From: Acidimicrobiales bacterium
GTDB taxonomy: Bacteria > Actinomycetota > Acidimicrobiia > Acidimicrobiales > RAAP-2
Direction of reading: 5' to 3'
Assembly (NCBI GenBank): GCA_025351385.1
Contig: JANXWA010000002.1
Location: 1 to 64,000 of the forward strand
Length of the DNA: 64,000 nucleotides
Below the pieces are notes generated by a model. The model worked only from the letters and a program-made list of their open reading frames with translations. It did no database searches and was not told the origin of the DNA. This document shows positions 8,539-17,022 of this stretch, in pieces (the stretch's first letter is position 1; every line of letters begins with the position of its first letter). The position numbers and the translations under genes are program-made.

Positions 8539-8544
8539 ACCTTA
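8539..8544 (-). promoter_or_regulatory. Candidate leaderless -10 box (TAAGGT) of the SCO6745-family gene
   Basis: On the minus strand TAAGGT is followed by seven bases (CGGGACC) and ATG, with no ribosome site. This matches the TAnnnT-N6/7-start pattern seen repeatedly in the window. Confidence 0.5.
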
Positions 8545-8566
8545 CGCTCGACGCGCCATCGAACCG

Positions 8567-9964
8567 TCAGGCCTGGAGGCGCTGACCGTCACGGCGAACC
8601 CGCAGCTCAATCGTCGAGCCCCGCTCGACCGGTACGAAGCGTGCGGTCCCTCCGTGGTGGACGACGATCTCGGTGACGATGGCGAGGCCCAGCCCGGTGC
8701 CTCCCGAGTCGCGACTGCGCGCCCGGTCGGCCCGCGCGAATCGGTCGAACAGCCGACCGCTCTTGGCAACGTCGACGCCCTCGCCGTCGTCGGCCACGGT
8801 CACGACCGCCTCTGGCCCTTCGTAGTGGGAGTCGAAGCGCAGCTCGCTGGTGGCGTAGCGCATCGCGTTGTCCACGACGTTGCGAATCATGCGCTTCAAC
8901 ATCGCGGGGTCGCCCACGACTCGGGTGGGCTGAATCGCCGTCGTGTCGGCGGCGAGCGTGGTGAGCGTGCGCACCCGTTGGGCCTCTTCGAACAGGAGGT
9001 CGTCGAGGTCGACGTCCGTGCTCTGCGTCTCCACCTGACGCTCGTCGTGACGGGCTAGCCAGAACAGGTCGTCGATCAGCACATCGAGGCGCCGACCCTC
9101 ACGCATCACGATGTCGACGACCTCGGGCCAATTGGCCCTGGCGGGGTCCCTCGCGGCTCGCTCGGTCGTGGCGAGCAATGTCGTGAGGGGACTGCGCAGC
9201 TCGTGACTGACGTTCGAGACGAACTCCTGTTGGAACTGCGAGGCCGCCTCGAGCCGGTCGAGCATGGCGTTCACCGTCCGGGCCATCCGGGCGATCTCGT
9301 CGTCACCTCCGGTGAGTGGCACCCGCTGGGTGAGGTCCTGGGCCGCGATGGCGTCGACCCGACGGCGGATCGACTCGACCGGCGCGAGTGCCAGCCCGAT
9401 GCCGAGCCATATGAGTCCGCCCGAGATCAACAAGAGCAGCGGGAACGAGACGAGCAGGCTGGCGAGGAGCACATTGACACTGTGCGCGATGCCGCCGCCG
9501 TAGACGAAGCCGTAGACGAGCCCCGGGCCGCGCTTCATGGTGATCGGTCCGCCGAGTCCCGCGCTGACCTGGGAGAGGAAGGGCTGGGCGGTCGGTGACG
9601 ACGACATCCTCACGCCGAGACCGTTGGCGGCCGTTGAGTCGACCACCTGGTGCGCGAGCACCGGGGCATTGGCGATGGCCGAACTGGCCGCCCACACCCG
9701 AGTGCCCTCCAGGTTGGTCACCTGGATCACGACGTCGCCGTGCATCGCCAGAACCACGGAGTGCGTCGTGGCGGTCTTCGCCGCTGCGAAACGTTCCTGG
9801 GTCTGGACGATCTCGCCTTCAATCTGGTTCCTCGCCTGCGTCTCGAGCGAGTGGTGCACGAGACTCACCAGTGCGACCCCGGTGAAGGTGAGAATGACGG
9901 CGATCGCCACCTCGAAGAAGAGGGTGAGGCGGGCTCGGATGGAGAGCTGTCCCCTCGCAGGCAT
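8567..9964 (-). CDS. Sensor histidine kinase, two-component system
   Basis: A 465-residue membrane kinase. Helices at about 13-35 and 166-192 flank a 130-residue extracytoplasmic sensor. A HAMP linker follows, then the HisKA box FVSNVSHELRSPL with phospho-acceptor His254. The ATPase domain shows the N box (NVVDNAMRYA), DDGEGV and GGTGLGLAI. The sensor domain matches nothing I can name. The ATG at 9964 overlaps the stop of the upstream response regulator (TGATG); longer readings enter that gene. Confidence 0.94.
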   Translation of the reverse strand: MPARGQLSIRARLTLFFEVAIAVILTFTGVALVSLVHHSLETQARNQIEGEIVQTQERFAAAKTATTHSVVLAMHGDVVIQVTNLEGTRVWAASSAIANAPVLAHQVVDSTAANGLGVRMSSSPTAQPFLSQVSAGLGGPITMKRGPGLVYGFVYGGGIAHSVNVLLASLLVSFPLLLLISGGLIWLGIGLALAPVESIRRRVDAIAAQDLTQRVPLTGGDDEIARMARTVNAMLDRLEAASQFQQEFVSNVSHELRSPLTTLLATTERAARDPARANWPEVVDIVMREGRRLDVLIDDLFWLARHDERQVETQSTDVDLDDLLFEEAQRVRTLTTLAADTTAIQPTRVVGDPAMLKRMIRNVVDNAMRYATSELRFDSHYEGPEAVVTVADDGEGVDVAKSGRLFDRFARADRARSRDSGGTGLGLAIVTEIVVHHGGTARFVPVERGSTIELRVRRDGQRLQA

Positions 9965-10650
9965 CAGTCCTCGCGCACGCAGTAGCCGACTCCGCGCACC
10001 GTGCGGATCACCGACGGGAAGGGCGCGAGGTCGATCTTCCTGCGCAGGTAGCCGATGTACACCTCGACGATGTTCGGGTCGCCGTCGAAGCCCGCTCCCC
10101 ATACGGAATTCAGGATCTCGGTCTTGGCGAGCGAGTCGCCGGCGTGGCCCATCAGGAACTCCAAGAGGGCGAACTCGCGCGGCGTCAGAGTGACGTCGCG
10201 GCCGTGGGAGACGACGCTTCGGCGCATCGGGTCGAGCGACACCGCGCCCACGACGAGCCGTTGCGGGCGGCCCCGTTCGTGGCGGCGAAGCAGAGCGTGG
10301 ATCCGAGCGACGAGGATCGAGTTCTCGAAGGGCTTGCGCAAGAAGTCGTCGGCGCCGACCTCCAGTCCCTCGATCTCGTCAAGTTCGCCGTCCTTGGCGG
10401 TGAGCATCAGCAGCGGCGTCTCCACTCCGGCCGATCGCAGGTCCTGACACACACTGAATCCGTTACGTCGCGGCAGCATGACGTCGAGCACGATGACGTG
10501 ATAGCTGCCGGTCAGCGCCTCGGCGAAGCCGGCCTCGCCGTCGTAGCGCATCTCGACCTGGAAGCCGTCGTCCTCCAAGAGGTCCGCCACCGCCCGGGCG
10601 AGGTCGTGATCATCTTCGATGACGAGCACGCGCCGACGGTCTTCACTCAT
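9964..10650 (-). CDS. OmpR/PhoB-family response regulator
   Basis: A 228-residue transcription regulator. The receiver domain carries the acidic pair EDD near residue 13, phospho-acceptor Asp56 in VIVLDVMLP, the Thr of MLTAKD and the Lys of LRKPF. The C-terminal winged helix includes LTPREFALLEFLM and a VEVYIGYLRRKI recognition region ending in TVRGVGYCVRED. It is partner of the overlapping histidine kinase. Its ATG overlaps the end of the DoxX-Rieske gene by four bases, so that gene may belong to the same transcript. Confidence 0.95.
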   Translation of the reverse strand: MSEDRRRVLVIEDDHDLARAVADLLEDDGFQVEMRYDGEAGFAEALTGSYHVIVLDVMLPRRNGFSVCQDLRSAGVETPLLMLTAKDGELDEIEGLEVGADDFLRKPFENSILVARIHALLRRHERGRPQRLVVGAVSLDPMRRSVVSHGRDVTLTPREFALLEFLMGHAGDSLAKTEILNSVWGAGFDGDPNIVEVYIGYLRRKIDLAPFPSVIRTVRGVGYCVRED

Positions 10651-11915
10651 TGCAAGTAGAGGTTACCGTCCGCTCCTTCGACCACATTTAGCTTCTTCAG
10701 ACCCGTGGGGGCCGGTCCGTTCATGACGTCGCCGTTGACCACCTGGAACTGCGAACCGTGGCACGGGCAGACGAAGACGTTGTTGGGCGCGTAGTAGCTG
10801 ACGGTGCATCCGGCGTGGGGACAGACCGCGTCGTAGGCGAGGAACTGACCGGCCGTCGGTTGCACGACGATGCCCGGGTCGCCCGAATTCGGGATCGTGA
10901 ACGTCGCCGCCTGGCCCTTGGGCACGTCCTTCGCCGGGCCGAGGATGATGCCTTTGGTCGTGCCCTTGGGAACAGGCGAGTTCGAAGGGGGCGAGGTAGT
11001 ACCGGTGCTCGGGACCGTCGTGCCCGTGCTTCCGAGCTGCGTGGTCGACTTCTTCGGTGTCGGGGCTCCGCCGATCAGCCGTCCAGCCTCGGCGGCGACG
11101 GCGCCCAGGATCAGGGCCGAGGTGCCCACGGTCGCGGCGGTGGCGGTCCCGAGCACCAGCGTGCGCCGGTCGATCGTGTCGATGGCGACGCGAGTCGCGA
11201 GTGGGGGCCGGTCGCCGATCAACACCGGACAGACGCTCTGGTCGCACGGCTGGCCCCGTCGGGCCCCGCACTTGCCATGGTTGAAGTGCCCACAGATCTC
11301 CTGCACCTTGGCGAAGGGAACGGTGACGACCTCGGGGGAGGGAGCGCCCAACTCGCGCGCCGCGCGTTTGGCGATCACCGCGTCGAGCGAGAGGCGTGAC
11401 CCGCCACCAGCGACGATGAGCGGCATCCAGGCGAACAGGAAGACGATATCGGCACCGGTGTAGAAGGGCGAGGCGTGAAAGCTCACCGTCAAGAAGAGGC
11501 CAAGCGAGAGCAGAGCGCCGCCCAGCGCCGCGGCACGAGTCCATAGTCCGAGTAGCGCGCCGATTCCGATCGCGAGCTCGGAGAGCGAGATGAGGATGCC
11601 GAGCGGCTTGGCGAACTGCACGAAATGGCTGAGGATCGAGTGGATCGGGCTGAGACGGACCGAAGCGATGAGCTGGGCCTGGATGGAGCTGGGGCTCTGG
11701 GCGTTGAAGAAGTTGGGATTCGCCAACTTCTGCAGACCGGCGAAGGCGAAGGTCGCGCCGAGGAACAGGCGCAGGGGCAGCAGTGCCCACTCGGCCAGCG
11801 TCCAGGCGCGTACCGGCGCACCCAAAGGAAGGCGACGCTCGCGCGCTGGTCTCCGCCGGACCGGTCCCGGCCGTGCGGGGGCGCGACGAACAGGTCGCGA
11901 AGAAGCAGTCGGCAT
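10647..11915 (-). CDS. DoxX-type membrane protein fused to a Rieske [2Fe-2S] domain
   Basis: A 422-residue fusion. Residues 40-175 form a DoxX/DoxD-like four-helix membrane domain. Residues 208-229 hold a Cys/His cluster, with ICGHFNHGKCG, then C224 and C229. At 249-278 a twin-Arg DRRTLVLG precedes another hydrophobic helix. A Ser/Thr/Pro linker leads to a Rieske domain at 325-422 with ligands C365/H367 and C383/H386 and the disulfide pair C370/C385 (CPHAGC, CPCHGS). DoxD is the quinone-linked subunit of thiosulfate:quinone oxidoreductase, so a redox role at the membrane is likely, but the substrate is unknown. It precedes the two-component genes. Confidence 0.85.
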   Translation of the reverse strand: MPTASSRPVRRAPARPGPVRRRPARERRLPLGAPVRAWTLAEWALLPLRLFLGATFAFAGLQKLANPNFFNAQSPSSIQAQLIASVRLSPIHSILSHFVQFAKPLGILISLSELAIGIGALLGLWTRAAALGGALLSLGLFLTVSFHASPFYTGADIVFLFAWMPLIVAGGGSRLSLDAVIAKRAARELGAPSPEVVTVPFAKVQEICGHFNHGKCGARRGQPCDQSVCPVLIGDRPPLATRVAIDTIDRRTLVLGTATAATVGTSALILGAVAAEAGRLIGGAPTPKKSTTQLGSTGTTVPSTGTTSPPSNSPVPKGTTKGIILGPAKDVPKGQAATFTIPNSGDPGIVVQPTAGQFLAYDAVCPHAGCTVSYYAPNNVFVCPCHGSQFQVVNGDVMNGPAPTGLKKLNVVEGADGNLYLQ

Positions 11916-11998
11916 CCCCCCATCGTGCCACAGCCCCTAGAACCGTTTGACGGCGGGATCCGCGGTCTTATGGAACATTTATCAACCAAGATGGGGTG

Positions 11999-12676
11999 AT
12001 GAACGCCACGATCGTCTCCTACATCCTCACCGAGATCAAGCACCTGCCCGGCCCGCTGGTCTTCGGCCTCGTGGCATTGCTCGTCTTCGGCGAGGCGGCG
12101 CTCTTCATCGGATTCGTGTTGCCCGGCGAGACGTCGGTCATCGTCGCCGGCGTCGTCGCGAGTCAGGGCCACATCAACATCGGCGCGCTCTGCGTCCTGG
12201 TGGTCGTGGCCGCCATCATCGGCGACTCCGTCGGCTACGCCATCGGGAACCGTTACGGCGAGAGACTGATGGCGCTGCCCGTCATCCGCCACCGGCGCGT
12301 CGCGCTCGAGCGCGCGCTCGAGGGACTGCGCCGACGGGGCCCGGTCTACGTCTTCATTGGGCGCTTCACCGCCTTCTTGCGCGCGGTCATGCCGGGGCTC
12401 GCGGGAATGAGCAAGATGCACTATCGCCGCTTCCTCATCGCCAACGCTCTGGGCGGGGTCATCTGGGGCGTCGGCTTCACACTGCTCGGCTACTACGCCG
12501 GCCACGCTCTCACCAAGGTCGAGAAGTACGCCAGCTGGGCCGGACTCGTACTGCTCGTGATCGTGGTCGCGCTGGTCGTGACGTTGCACTTTCGCCGCAA
12601 GCGCATCGACGCGCTCGAAGACGCGACCTGGATCGCCTCGCACGAGGACGACGAATCAGCGAAGGACGTTGAGTAG
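11999..12676 (+). CDS. DedA/VTT-domain membrane protein
   Basis: A 225-residue DedA-family protein. The conserved FGEAALFIGFVLPGE segment lies near the N-terminus, GDSVGYAIGNRYG follows, and GRFTAFLRAVMPGLAGMS is the re-entrant Arg-containing motif. The family includes undecaprenyl-phosphate and phospholipid flippases; which lipid is moved here is unknown. ATG at 11999 is preferred over the GTG one codon earlier. It is divergent from the DoxX-Rieske gene and overlaps the convergent GH1-like gene by 21 bases. Confidence 0.9.
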   Translation: MNATIVSYILTEIKHLPGPLVFGLVALLVFGEAALFIGFVLPGETSVIVAGVVASQGHINIGALCVLVVVAAIIGDSVGYAIGNRYGERLMALPVIRHRRVALERALEGLRRRGPVYVFIGRFTAFLRAVMPGLAGMSKMHYRRFLIANALGGVIWGVGFTLLGYYAGHALTKVEKYASWAGLVLLVIVVALVVTLHFRRKRIDALEDATWIASHEDDESAKDVE

Positions 12677-13471
12677 CTCCTCGGAGGCGTCAACCCTCCA
12701 CAGGCCGTCACGCTGGACGAGCAGCCCGGCGGTCGCGGCAGTCGGTCCGTCTCCCTTCACCAAGGTCCGTACGTAGAGCTCGTCGTACGCGTCACTCGAA
12801 CGCGCCTGGGCGATGAACTCCGGCGACTGGTGGAGCGACACGGTGCGCGACGAGCGAACGATGAGCGGCCCCACGACCGGGTCGGCTCGTAGCGCGTCGG
12901 CGATGCGGTCGATCTGGGCGTCAGCCGAGGCCGCGTCGACCCGAGCCCCCCGGCGCCACGGCGGGACGACGCCCTCGAGGTAGCCACCCGCGACCAGCGT
13001 GCGAGGATCGGCGAAAGCAACGACGCCGGTCACCGACTCGCCCATCCCCGTCACGACCGTCCTGGCGTGGCCGATCACGTCCGGCACGACCCACGGCAGG
13101 AGCCACGCCTCCAGGCCGAGCCACGCGGGCCACGCGGCGTCGACGAGGACCACGGTGACGCCGAGGCCGATCGAACGAGCGTGGCTCGCGACCTGCGTGT
13201 AGCGCGCCACGGCACTTTCGTCCACCACTCCGCGGTGTGGTTCGATCCGCGCCCATTCGACGCCGAGGCGAACTCCCTCGAATCCGAGGCCCGGCACGAG
13301 GTCGAGCACCGACTCGTAGTCCTGCCAGAGGCCAGCGGCGTCACCCGGACCGGCGTGTCGGCCAAGCGAGATCGTCGGGGAGTAGCACGTCGCCGGTTCG
13401 AAGGGGCGATCGAAGCCACCCTCCACCGCGTAGCCCTCGAGCGTGGCGAAGAGGCGTGGTCCATGGCTCAT
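12656..13471 (-). CDS. Degenerate glycoside hydrolase family 1-like protein
   Basis: A 271-residue protein that resembles the first half of a GH1 beta-glucosidase. Visible are WQDYESVLDLVPGLGFEGVR, VEWARIEP at 71-78 and PAWLG near 117. At the acid/base position, where GH1 enzymes have TINEP, it reads FADP (153-156), so the catalytic Glu is Asp and the Asn is Ala. GYLEGVVPP then matches the family again. The protein ends near residue 271, well short of the usual 420-480, and I see no nucleophile motif (ENG). It is probably not an active glycosidase. The open frame is intact, so it is probably not a pseudogene. Confidence 0.65.
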   Translation of the reverse strand: MSHGPRLFATLEGYAVEGGFDRPFEPATCYSPTISLGRHAGPGDAAGLWQDYESVLDLVPGLGFEGVRLGVEWARIEPHRGVVDESAVARYTQVASHARSIGLGVTVVLVDAAWPAWLGLEAWLLPWVVPDVIGHARTVVTGMGESVTGVVAFADPRTLVAGGYLEGVVPPWRRGARVDAASADAQIDRIADALRADPVVGPLIVRSSRTVSLHQSPEFIAQARSSDAYDELYVRTLVKGDGPTAATAGLLVQRDGLWRVDASEELLNVLR

Positions 13472-13510
13472 CGCGCCAGTTTCGCACGCTGGGTGTTCGC
13501 TCCCTTCAAC

Positions 13511-13516
13511 TAGCGT
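13511..13516 (+). promoter_or_regulatory. Candidate -10 box (TAGCGT) of the enoyl-CoA hydratase gene
   Basis: TAGCGT fits TAnnnT and gives a leader of about 30 bases that contains AAAGGAG before the ATG at 13555. Confidence 0.4.
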
Positions 13517-13554
13517 CTGGTCGAGCGCCGAAGGGCCCGTCCAAAGGAGATCTC

Positions 13555-14319
13555 ATGGCTGAAGAAGTGCTGCGCGAGCGACGTGGACACGTCGAGGTGT
13601 TGACCATCAACCGTCCTGAGGCCCGCAACGCAATCAATCGCGCGACGGCCATCGCCCTCGGCGAGGCGCTCGACGATTGCGAGACCGATGACGACGTGTG
13701 GGTGGTGGTGCTCACCGCCTCCGGCGACAAGGCCTTCTCGGCCGGCATGGACCTGAAGGCCTTCGCCGCCGGTGAGTTCCCGGTCACCGACAAAGGCTTC
13801 GGGGGCATCACCCAGCGAGACTTCCCCAAACCACTCATCGCGGCCGCGAACGGCTCGGCTCTCGCTGGTGGCTTCGAGATCATGATCAGCTGCGACATGG
13901 TGATCGCGGCCGACCACGCCAAGTTCGGAATTCCCGAGGCGTCACGCGGACTGGTCGCCGGTGGCGGCGGCCTCATCCGACTTCCCAAGTTGATCCCGCT
14001 CGCCGTGGCCTACGAGATGGCGCTCACCGCCGACCCGATTGACGCCCAACGCGCCTACGAGCTGGGCCTCGTGAACCGGGTCGTGCCGGGGGACCAAGTG
14101 CTCGACGTCGCAGTTGCCCTGGCCGAGCGCATCGCGATGAACGCGCCGCTCGCCGTGCGGACCTCCAAGGACGTGATGAAGAAGTCCCGCGAGCTCACCG
14201 AAGACCAGTGCTGGACCCTCAACACCGAGGCCTTCGGGATGATCGGCCGGAGCGCCGACGCCCTCGAGGGTGCCGTCGCCTTCGCCGAGAAGCGCACGCC
14301 CAACTGGCAGGGCAAGTAG
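13555..14319 (+). CDS. Enoyl-CoA hydratase/isomerase (crotonase family)
   Basis: A 254-residue crotonase-fold enzyme. FSAGMDLKAFA and NGSALAGGFEIMISCD supply the oxyanion-hole glycines, and GIPEASRGL contains the second catalytic acid position. The product hydrates or isomerises acyl-CoA substrates, probably in fatty-acid or aromatic breakdown; the substrate is not predictable. AAAGGAG precedes the ATG. The following membrane gene starts directly after its stop, so they form one transcript. Confidence 0.92.
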   Translation: MAEEVLRERRGHVEVLTINRPEARNAINRATAIALGEALDDCETDDDVWVVVLTASGDKAFSAGMDLKAFAAGEFPVTDKGFGGITQRDFPKPLIAAANGSALAGGFEIMISCDMVIAADHAKFGIPEASRGLVAGGGGLIRLPKLIPLAVAYEMALTADPIDAQRAYELGLVNRVVPGDQVLDVAVALAERIAMNAPLAVRTSKDVMKKSRELTEDQCWTLNTEAFGMIGRSADALEGAVAFAEKRTPNWQGK

Positions 14320-14757
14320 ATGCACACGACGCTGGCGACGCTCGACGGTCCCTCGCTCGCCGGAGGACTCAGCGTCCTGCGGCTCTCGTTGCACGTGCTG
14401 GCCGCGACCGTGTGGGTCGGCGGCCAGTTCGTCATCGCCGGACTGCTGCCGACCGTGCGCGGGCTCGGCGACAGCGCGCCTCGCCAGATTGCTTCGGCCT
14501 TCGGGCGACTGAGCTGGCCGGCCTACTGGTTGCTCGTGGCGACCGGCTTGTGGAACTACCTCGCCATCGACCACGCGCACGCGACCAGTAGTTGGAACAT
14601 GGTGTTCGGCATCAAGATGATGCTCGTGGTCATCGCCGGCCTCGGCGCGTTCCTGCACACCAAGGCGTCAAAGCCGAGCACTCGGGGCATGTTCGCCGGC
14701 ATCGGGACGCTGGCCTCGATCGCCGCACTGGTCTTGGGCGTGGCAATCGCCGGTTAG
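14320..14757 (+). CDS. CopD-like small membrane protein
   Basis: A 145-residue protein with four hydrophobic helices. The first contains SLHVLAATVWVGGQFV, the pattern of the CopD / heme-binding DUF2269-type membrane proteins with a His in helix one. Copper transport has been proposed for CopD, but small relatives like this are uncharacterised. It begins immediately after the enoyl-CoA hydratase stop and ends 4 bases into the convergent azlD. Confidence 0.68.
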   Translation: MHTTLATLDGPSLAGGLSVLRLSLHVLAATVWVGGQFVIAGLLPTVRGLGDSAPRQIASAFGRLSWPAYWLLVATGLWNYLAIDHAHATSSWNMVFGIKMMLVVIAGLGAFLHTKASKPSTRGMFAGIGTLASIAALVLGVAIAG

Positions 14758-15068
14758 TGGAGGTGGTACACGACGGCTGAAGTGACGGCCGCACTCACGA
14801 CCACCACCGGGAACGGGGCTCGGGCGAACAACGCCGCCAACGCGACACCCAGCCCGGCCAGTCGGTGGTCGAACACGACGTGTGTGTGCACGACCAGTCC
14901 CTGGGCGACGACGAGCGCGCTCAACAATGAGATCGGCACGAGTGCGTTGATCCGCTGCAGTCGGGGGTTCGCCAGCCATCGTTCCGGCACCGAGTGGCCG
15001 GCCAGCTTGATCGTGAAGCACAGCGTGCTCGTCGCAATCAGCACGGCCCACATCGCCGACGGGGTCAA
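14754..15068 (-). CDS. azlD: Branched-chain amino acid exporter small subunit (AzlD family)
   Basis: A 104-residue protein with three to four helices, including LAGHSVPERWL and RINALVPISLLSALVVAQGL, typical of AzlD. It works with AzlC in amino-acid export. I chose TTG at 15068 because it overlaps the azlC stop (TTGA) and has GGAGG at good distance. The alternative ATG at 15053 has no ribosome site. It lies downstream of azlC in a two-gene operon. Confidence 0.88.
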   Translation of the reverse strand: MTPSAMWAVLIATSTLCFTIKLAGHSVPERWLANPRLQRINALVPISLLSALVVAQGLVVHTHVVFDHRLAGLGVALAALFARAPFPVVVVSAAVTSAVVYHLH

Positions 15069-15730
15069 CGGGCCCTCCACCCGAGCGCCACGGCCACCAG
15101 CGCCGTGGTGATGATCGGAAGGCCGGCCGGGAGCCACGGCGTGATCACGAGAGCGAAGGCCATCGACGACGCGGCCGCCAATCGAAGGAAGCTGTTCTCG
15201 AGGCGCGGCCAGACGAGGCCCAGGAACGCCGCGGGCACCGCCGCGTCGAGTCCCCACGAAGCCGGATCGCCGAGCGCCTTCGCGCCGAGCGCGCCGAGCA
15301 GCGTGAAGATGTTCCAGAACAGGAAGACCCCCGAACCAGTGAGCCAGAAGCCGAGCCGCATGGCCGCAGTGCCACGAGACGCCTGGGAGAGCGCGACGCC
15401 GGTCGACTCGTCGATGGTCAGGTGCGCCGCGGCGACGCGGCGCAGTCCCTTCACTCGAAGCAGCGGCGCCATCTGAATCGCGTAGAGCGCGTTGCGAGTT
15501 CCGAGCATCGTCGCTGCGGCAATCGCGCTGACGGCGACTCCGCCCGAGGCGACGACGCCCACCGCGGCGAACTGGCTGGCTCCGGTGAACGTCAAGAGCG
15601 AGAACAGGCAGGTTTGCACCACCGAGAAGCCGGCCGCGACGCTGGCGGCGCCGAATGCGACGCCGTAGGCGCCTACCGTCAGGGCCACGCTGAGCGAGTC
15701 ACGCACCGTGTCCTTCGACATTCCCGACAT
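15065..15730 (-). CDS. azlC: Branched-chain amino acid exporter large subunit (AzlC family)
   Basis: A 221-residue membrane protein with six or so helices. The family signature is GVAFGAASVAAGFS followed by LLTFTGASQFAAVGV and GTRNALYAIQMAP. AzlC/AzlD (BrnFE in Corynebacterium) export leucine, isoleucine, valine or methionine. The stop overlaps the azlD start. It is divergent from tatA. Confidence 0.92.
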   Translation of the reverse strand: MSGMSKDTVRDSLSVALTVGAYGVAFGAASVAAGFSVVQTCLFSLLTFTGASQFAAVGVVASGGVAVSAIAAATMLGTRNALYAIQMAPLLRVKGLRRVAAAHLTIDESTGVALSQASRGTAAMRLGFWLTGSGVFLFWNIFTLLGALGAKALGDPASWGLDAAVPAAFLGLVWPRLENSFLRLAAASSMAFALVITPWLPAGLPIITTALVAVALGWRAR

Positions 15731-15834
15731 CCGGACATTCTTGCCGAAGCGGATAATCGGGTGATTCGAAGGCGCACAGACGCCGCGGCGCGCAGCGCAC
15801 TACTGTGGCCACAGGCACGTCAAAGGAGAAGGCA

Positions 15835-16053
15835 GTGTTCTTAGGCGAGATATTTGGGATGGACGGGGTGATCGTGGTCGTCGTCGTGGGCATCCTGCTC
15901 TTCGGTGGCGCAGCGATTCCGAAGTTTGCGAAGAACCTGGGGTCGGCCAAGACCGAATTCGAGAAGGGCTTGAAAGAGGGCAAGGCGACCGGTGACTCGA
16001 CAGCCAAGGCCGCCGAGTCGACCGATACCGCAGCTCCCGACTCCGACAAGTAG
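15835..16053 (+). CDS. tatA: Sec-independent translocase protein TatA
   Basis: A 72-residue protein with a short N-terminal membrane helix (MDGVIVVVVVGILLFGG), then the amphipathic helix IPKFAKNLGSAKTEFEKG and an acidic Ser/Thr tail, as in TatA. It forms the pore of the twin-arginine pathway for folded proteins. GTG at 15835 is the start, with AAAGGAGA six bases upstream. tatB and tatC are not in this window. The Rieske protein at 10.7 kb carries a twin-Arg-like segment and may be a client. Confidence 0.9.
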   Translation: MFLGEIFGMDGVIVVVVVGILLFGGAAIPKFAKNLGSAKTEFEKGLKEGKATGDSTAKAAESTDTAAPDSDK

Positions 16054-16158
16054 CCGGTCGCGGGCGACGCGGTCGTCTGACTCGAATCCGGTTCATCTAG
16101 GCCAGTCGAGATAAGGACTTTCCCAACTTCGTCGAGCAATCCAGCCGCCAAAGTTGAC

Positions 16159-16164
16159 TAGTGT
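16159..16164 (+). promoter_or_regulatory. Leaderless -10 box (TAGTGT) of ctaC
   Basis: TAGTGT is followed by six bases (CTTGAC) and the GTG start. There is no ribosome site. This is the TAnnnT-N6-start arrangement known for leaderless actinobacterial genes. Confidence 0.6.
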
Positions 16165-16170
16165 CTTGAC

Positions 16171-17022
16171 GTGGAATCACCTGCCCTGCCCCCACAGGGT
16201 GCAACAGTACGTTCACGTCGATGGCGCCGTGTGCTTCGTATTGCTGCACTCCCTGTCGCCGCGGTCGCCCTCTCGGGCTGCACCGTGCCCGCCTTTGGCG
16301 CGCGCCCCGGTCCGACGACGACCTCCAAGTCGGTCTTCCACCTGTGGCAGGGATTCTCCGTCGGCGCCATGGTGATTGGCGCCTTCGTCGTCTTGCTCAT
16401 TCTGTACGCGGTGCTGCGCTATCGGCGCAAGGGCGACGCAATCCCCAAGCAGACCCAGTACCACATCCCGCTCGAGATGGTCTACACGGTTGTGCCGATC
16501 CTTATCGTGTTCGGGCTCTTCGCCGCGACGCTCGTGGTCGAGAACAAGGAAGTCGCGAACCCGAAGACCAACGTGATCGTCGACGTCAACGCCTTCCAAT
16601 GGGGCTGGAAGTTCTCCTACCCGGGCACCTCCACTGTCGTCGTCGGCCAGACGACCGAGAACCCCACGATGGTCATCCCCGTGAACACCGACGTCCACAT
16701 CAACCTCACCTCGACCGACGTCATCCACGGCTTCTACGTGAAGGCGTTCAACTTCTCGCGCTACGCCCTGCCCGGAGTGGACAACCAGTTCACGATTCGC
16801 GCCGTCAACACGGGCACCTTCTTCGGCCAGTGCACCCAGCTGTGCGGTCTGTACCACTCGCTCATGTACTTCCAGGTGAAGGTGGTCACGATGGACCAAT
16901 ACAACTCCTGGCTCTCGAACAACTCGAACCCCTCAGCCGCGCAGGCCTCGAACACGGCCAACCAGCAGCAGACCTCGACCCACGTCCCCTCCAAGCCCAC
17001 CGCTAGCTCGGGAGCCAATTGA
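16171..17022 (+). CDS. ctaC: Cytochrome c oxidase subunit II
   Basis: A 283-residue lipoprotein-like subunit that accepts electrons through its CuA centre. The signal peptide ends in a lipobox LSGC (Cys37). Helices at about 62-84 and 104-124 are followed by the cupredoxin domain. CuA ligands are His186, Cys221, Cys225, His229 and Met232; Gln223 stands where many relatives have Glu. A Ser/Asn/Thr-rich tail of about 40 residues is extra. There is no fused cytochrome c. GTG appears leaderless. Its stop overlaps ctaD (TGATG). Confidence 0.96.
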   Translation: MESPALPPQGATVRSRRWRRVLRIAALPVAAVALSGCTVPAFGARPGPTTTSKSVFHLWQGFSVGAMVIGAFVVLLILYAVLRYRRKGDAIPKQTQYHIPLEMVYTVVPILIVFGLFAATLVVENKEVANPKTNVIVDVNAFQWGWKFSYPGTSTVVVGQTTENPTMVIPVNTDVHINLTSTDVIHGFYVKAFNFSRYALPGVDNQFTIRAVNTGTFFGQCTQLCGLYHSLMYFQVKVVTMDQYNSWLSNNSNPSAAQASNTANQQQTSTHVPSKPTASSGAN

